A stretch of 39,321 nt of DNA. Source: an uncultured Hyphomicrobiales bacterium (lineage in GTDB: Bacteria; Pseudomonadota; Alphaproteobacteria; Rhizobiales; Beijerinckiaceae). Under the pieces are notes generated by a model that searched no databases, was not told the origin of the DNA, and worked only from the letters and a program-made list of their open reading frames with translations. The DNA lies in contig CAIUWR010000005.1 in assembly GCA_903902915.1 (NCBI GenBank), positions 1 through 39,321 on the forward strand. The letters run 5' to 3'. This document shows, one piece after another, positions 37,338-39,321 of this stretch (positions within the stretch are counted from its first letter, which is position 1; each line of letters opens with the position of its first letter). The position numbers and the translations under genes are program-made.

Positions 37338-38096
37338 TCACAGATACCAGTTCGGCTTGCGCTTCTCCTTGAAGGCGGCGATCCCCTCGTCGGCTTCAGG
37401 GCTGCGCGCATGGCGCGCGTCGCGGACCGCAGGATCAAACAGCATCGACAGCGGCGGCGCGGCGAAATCCGCCACCCGCGCTTTCAACGTCGCGATGGCG
37501 CCGGGCGCGCCATGCAGCAAGGCGTCGATGAGCGTCTCCAAGCGCGCCTCCATTTCGGCGGCAGGCGCAATCTCGCTGGCGAGGCCGAGGCGGTGGGCTT
37601 CCTGCGCCACGATGCGCTCGCCCGAATAACCATAGCGGCGAAAGGCGCGAAGGCCGATGGCGCGCACGAAAAGCCCCGCCAGCGTCACCGAAGGCGCCAT
37701 GCCCAGCCGCGCTTCGGGAATGGTGAAGAAAGCCTCGGGCGTCGCCATGATGATGTCGCAGCAGGCGGCCACCGCCATGCCGCCGCCCGCCGCCGCGCCT
37801 TGCACCACGGCGATGGTGGGCTTTGGCGTGCGCTCGATGGCCTCCAGCATGGTGGCGAGCGTGAAGCGCGGCTCGCCCTCGCCGCGCCCGCCCACATCCG
37901 CCCCCGCGCAAAAATGCTTGCCCGCGCCCCGCAGCACGATCACCCGCACATGGTCGTCCGCGCCAAGCTCCTGCATGCAGGCGCCCAATTCGTCGATGAG
38001 CGCCGGGTTCATGGCGTTGCCCCGCTCTGGCCTGTTCAGCGTGACGCTTGCGACGCCGCGCGGGCCGCGCGCGCAGATGATGGTCTGGTAAGTCAT
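37338..38096 (-). CDS. Enoyl-CoA hydratase/isomerase (crotonase) family protein
   Basis: A 252-residue crotonase-fold protein. ATG 38096 follows GGGAGGA on the minus strand; the frame runs further upstream without a better start. The CoA pocket and oxyanion hole are visible in GKHFCAGADVGG (residues 59-70) and GAAAGGGMAVAACCDIIMAT (100-119). At the position of the first catalytic Glu of rat hydratase (Glu144) it has Ala108; the second (Glu164) is kept as Glu128 in FTIPEARLG. It may thus be an isomerase, hydrolase or other crotonase rather than a hydratase. It forms a single-gene unit. Confidence 0.88.
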   Translation of the reverse strand: MTYQTIICARGPRGVASVTLNRPERGNAMNPALIDELGACMQELGADDHVRVIVLRGAGKHFCAGADVGGRGEGEPRFTLATMLEAIERTPKPTIAVVQGAAAGGGMAVAACCDIIMATPEAFFTIPEARLGMAPSVTLAGLFVRAIGLRAFRRYGYSGERIVAQEAHRLGLASEIAPAAEMEARLETLIDALLHGAPGAIATLKARVADFAAPPLSMLFDPAVRDARHARSPEADEGIAAFKEKRKPNWYL

Positions 38097-38248
38097 GTGT
38101 CCTCCCACGCCGCGCGGTTCGCCTCCGCAGCTTCCGCGCAGACTTAAACGGAACGGCGTCGCGCGCAAGGCCGTTTCATCGCCTGGACGAGACAGCGGAA
38201 CCTATTGCCCGGCACTGCGGTTTTTTCTTGCTCAGACCGGAGATTGCG

Positions 38249-38740
38249 ATGCAAGGCGACACCACCTCCCCAACGGCAAGTTCGACCCAGCCCGGTCAGA
38301 CCCCAACCGCCTGCGGCGCCGCTTCCGCGTCGCAGGCCGGTGAGCGCCTGCGCGACGTGCTGGACCAGCCCATTTCGACGAGCGCGGATTTCATCGAGCA
38401 GATCGCTCGATCCGCGCGCGTCATTGCGGACAATCTTGAAGGCGGCGCGCCGCAACTGGCCCAGATGGTGCGCAGGGCCTCGGGAAGCGCCGAGAGCTTT
38501 TCCCATGACATCCGCGACAAGTCCGTTCAGGAAATCGTGGAAGTGACGCAGGACTTCGCGCGCCGCCAGCCAGCTCTCTTCGTCGGCGCCGCGGCGACGG
38601 CGGGCTTCCTGCTGGCGCGGTTCCTCAAGGCGGGCGTCAGCGCCTCCACGCAACAGACCCGTTCCACGCTGGAGCCTGCCGCAGCGCCGACCTCGGCCGC
38701 CACCCCCCGGCAAAGCGCGGGAGCCTATCATGACGCATGA
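38249..38740 (+). CDS. Single-helix membrane protein, YqjD/DUF883-like arrangement
   Basis: A 163-residue protein from ATG 38249 (CGGAGA site; an upstream TTG at 38228 is less likely). An unstructured Ser/Thr/Pro head of about 35 residues is followed by amphipathic helices with SADFIEQIARSARVIADNLE and VQEIVEVTQDFARRQP, then one hydrophobic helix PALFVGAAATAGFLLARFLK and a low-complexity tail. This is like ElaB/YqjD (DUF883) proteins of the inner membrane. It overlaps the next small membrane protein, as yqjD precedes yqjE in enterobacteria. Family assignment is by layout only. Confidence 0.6.
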   Translation: MQGDTTSPTASSTQPGQTPTACGAASASQAGERLRDVLDQPISTSADFIEQIARSARVIADNLEGGAPQLAQMVRRASGSAESFSHDIRDKSVQEIVEVTQDFARRQPALFVGAAATAGFLLARFLKAGVSASTQQTRSTLEPAAAPTSAATPRQSAGAYHDA

Positions 38741-39128
38741 AACTTACGGGCGCGTGTCGGCCACAAGCCTCATCGCCGACACGTTCAACGATCTGTCGGA
38801 TCTTCTGCGCAAGGAGATGCGGCTGGCGAGCGCCGAAATGTCCAATGCGGTGACGACGGGCATTCGCGCCAGCGTGATGATGGCGGTGGGCGGCGCCTTC
38901 CTGCTCATGGCGCTGCTGCTTGCGCTGGGCGGACTCGTGCTGGTGCTGGCCCTGTATGGGTTTCCGTTGCATGTGGCGAGTTTCATCGTCGCTGGCGGGC
39001 TCGCGGTCGTCGGGCTGATTTTGGTTTTCTATGCGCGTGCGCAAATGCGCGCCGACAAACTGGCGCCCGCCCGCAGCGCCAGCCAGCTTCGTGAAGCCCT
39101 TCAGACAGCCAGGGAGCATATGAAATGA
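38730..39128 (+). CDS. YqjE/phage holin_3_6-family membrane protein
   Basis: A 132-residue protein with two strong membrane helices (residues about 48-75 and 80-103), preceded by an amphipathic helix SLIADTFNDLSDLLRKEMRL typical of the phage_holin_3_6/YqjE family. It is not a sign of a prophage: chromosomal members are common in Proteobacteria. It starts inside the previous gene (11-base overlap), and its stop overlaps an ATG at 39125. Role unknown; stress-related membrane functions have been suggested for YqjD-YqjE. Confidence 0.75.
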   Translation: MTHETYGRVSATSLIADTFNDLSDLLRKEMRLASAEMSNAVTTGIRASVMMAVGGAFLLMALLLALGGLVLVLALYGFPLHVASFIVAGGLAVVGLILVFYARAQMRADKLAPARSASQLREALQTAREHMK

Positions 39129-39321
39129 CTCATGACGAGCGTGATGAAGGGGCGTCGACAGGATTCGCTCTGGCGGACTTCCGGTACTGTAACCTGATGT
39201 CTGGAAATTCGTTTGCGAGTGACGGTCAAGAACCCCTGCCGGGACTAGCCCGAGCAGGGGTTGCCCATTCTGGTATTTCATGGAGTTGCAACACAACCAT
39301 GGAGACGAATGAATGGACAAG
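39125..39321 (+). other. Unresolved open frame at the window end
   Basis: An ATG overlapping the preceding stop (ATGA) opens a frame of 65 codons that reaches the window end. Its product (MTHDERDEGASTGFALADFR and onward) shows no motif I recognise and crosses a hairpin, so it may be either a coupled third gene of the membrane operon or just intergenic sequence. Confidence 0.2.
39231..39262. repeat. Hairpin near the window end
   Basis: AACCCCTGC (39231-39239) pairs with GCAGGGGTT (39254-39262), and CGGG/CCCG add four inner pairs around ACTAG, with one bulged A. It could terminate the membrane protein operon, though no T run follows. Confidence 0.5.

Noticed and set aside
38730-39128. Holin-family match as a sign of a prophage
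   Set aside because: No other phage genes nearby; YqjE-like chromosomal proteins share this family.

Overview
The window is GC-rich bacterial chromosome, read here by eye without any database search. Gene content and style point to an alphaproteobacterium, most likely of the Hyphomicrobiales. The pointers are a CIRCE plus sigma32-like promoter on groESL, the RibBX form of RibBA, many Bug-type solute receptors, a dnaN-recF-gyrB block and ATGA overlaps between operon genes. The family is not certain; a Beijerinckiaceae/Bradyrhizobium-like relative would fit. No tRNA, rRNA, CRISPR array, insertion sequence or phage module was seen. No gene-free stretch exceeds 300 bases.

Layout. 1-6.8 kb: 5' part of uvrC (minus), a small lipoprotein, prs, an ArsB-like permease, a Bug-type periplasmic receptor and a TorF-type porin closed by a clear terminator. 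6.8-9.1 kb: groES-groEL with a CIRCE operator, a sigma32-like promoter, a perfect DnaA-box match in the groES-groEL gap, and a curious repeat of the groEL 3' end downstream. 9.2-16.4 kb: a DUF2177 membrane protein, then a flavin monooxygenase of the acyl-CoA dehydrogenase fold and an Asp/Glu-racemase/maleate-isomerase-like enzyme, transcribed away from a complete livHMGFK-type ABC importer. 16.5-21.4 kb (minus): dnaN, recF, gyrB, without dnaA alongside. 21.6-24.1 kb: dapD, a small membrane protein and dapE (lysine/diaminopimelate synthesis).

24.1-38.1 kb is the accessory part. A LysR regulator precedes a Rieske ferredoxin-like protein, a lysine-rich repeat protein and an ACMSD-type amidohydrolase, followed by a Bug receptor. 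A minus-strand operon of alpha/beta hydrolase, LLM flavin monooxygenase and second alpha/beta hydrolase is divergent from an AraC regulator. RibBX (riboflavin precursor synthesis with a degenerate GTP cyclohydrolase II domain) comes next, then three tandem Bug receptor paralogs and an enoyl-CoA hydratase-like protein that lacks one of the two usual catalytic glutamates. 38.2-39.3 kb holds a pair of small membrane proteins arranged like YqjD-YqjE and a terminal region I cannot assign.

How it may work together (inference). The receptors and the Liv importer would capture small organic acids. The two flavin monooxygenases, Rieske protein, hydrolases, amidohydrolase, isomerase-like enzyme and enoyl-CoA hydratase-like protein look like parts of one or more ring- or acid-degradation routes, with RibBX raising flavin supply. 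The substrate cannot be read from the sequence. The least explained element is the translationally overlapping Rieske / lysine-rich protein pair ahead of the amidohydrolase.
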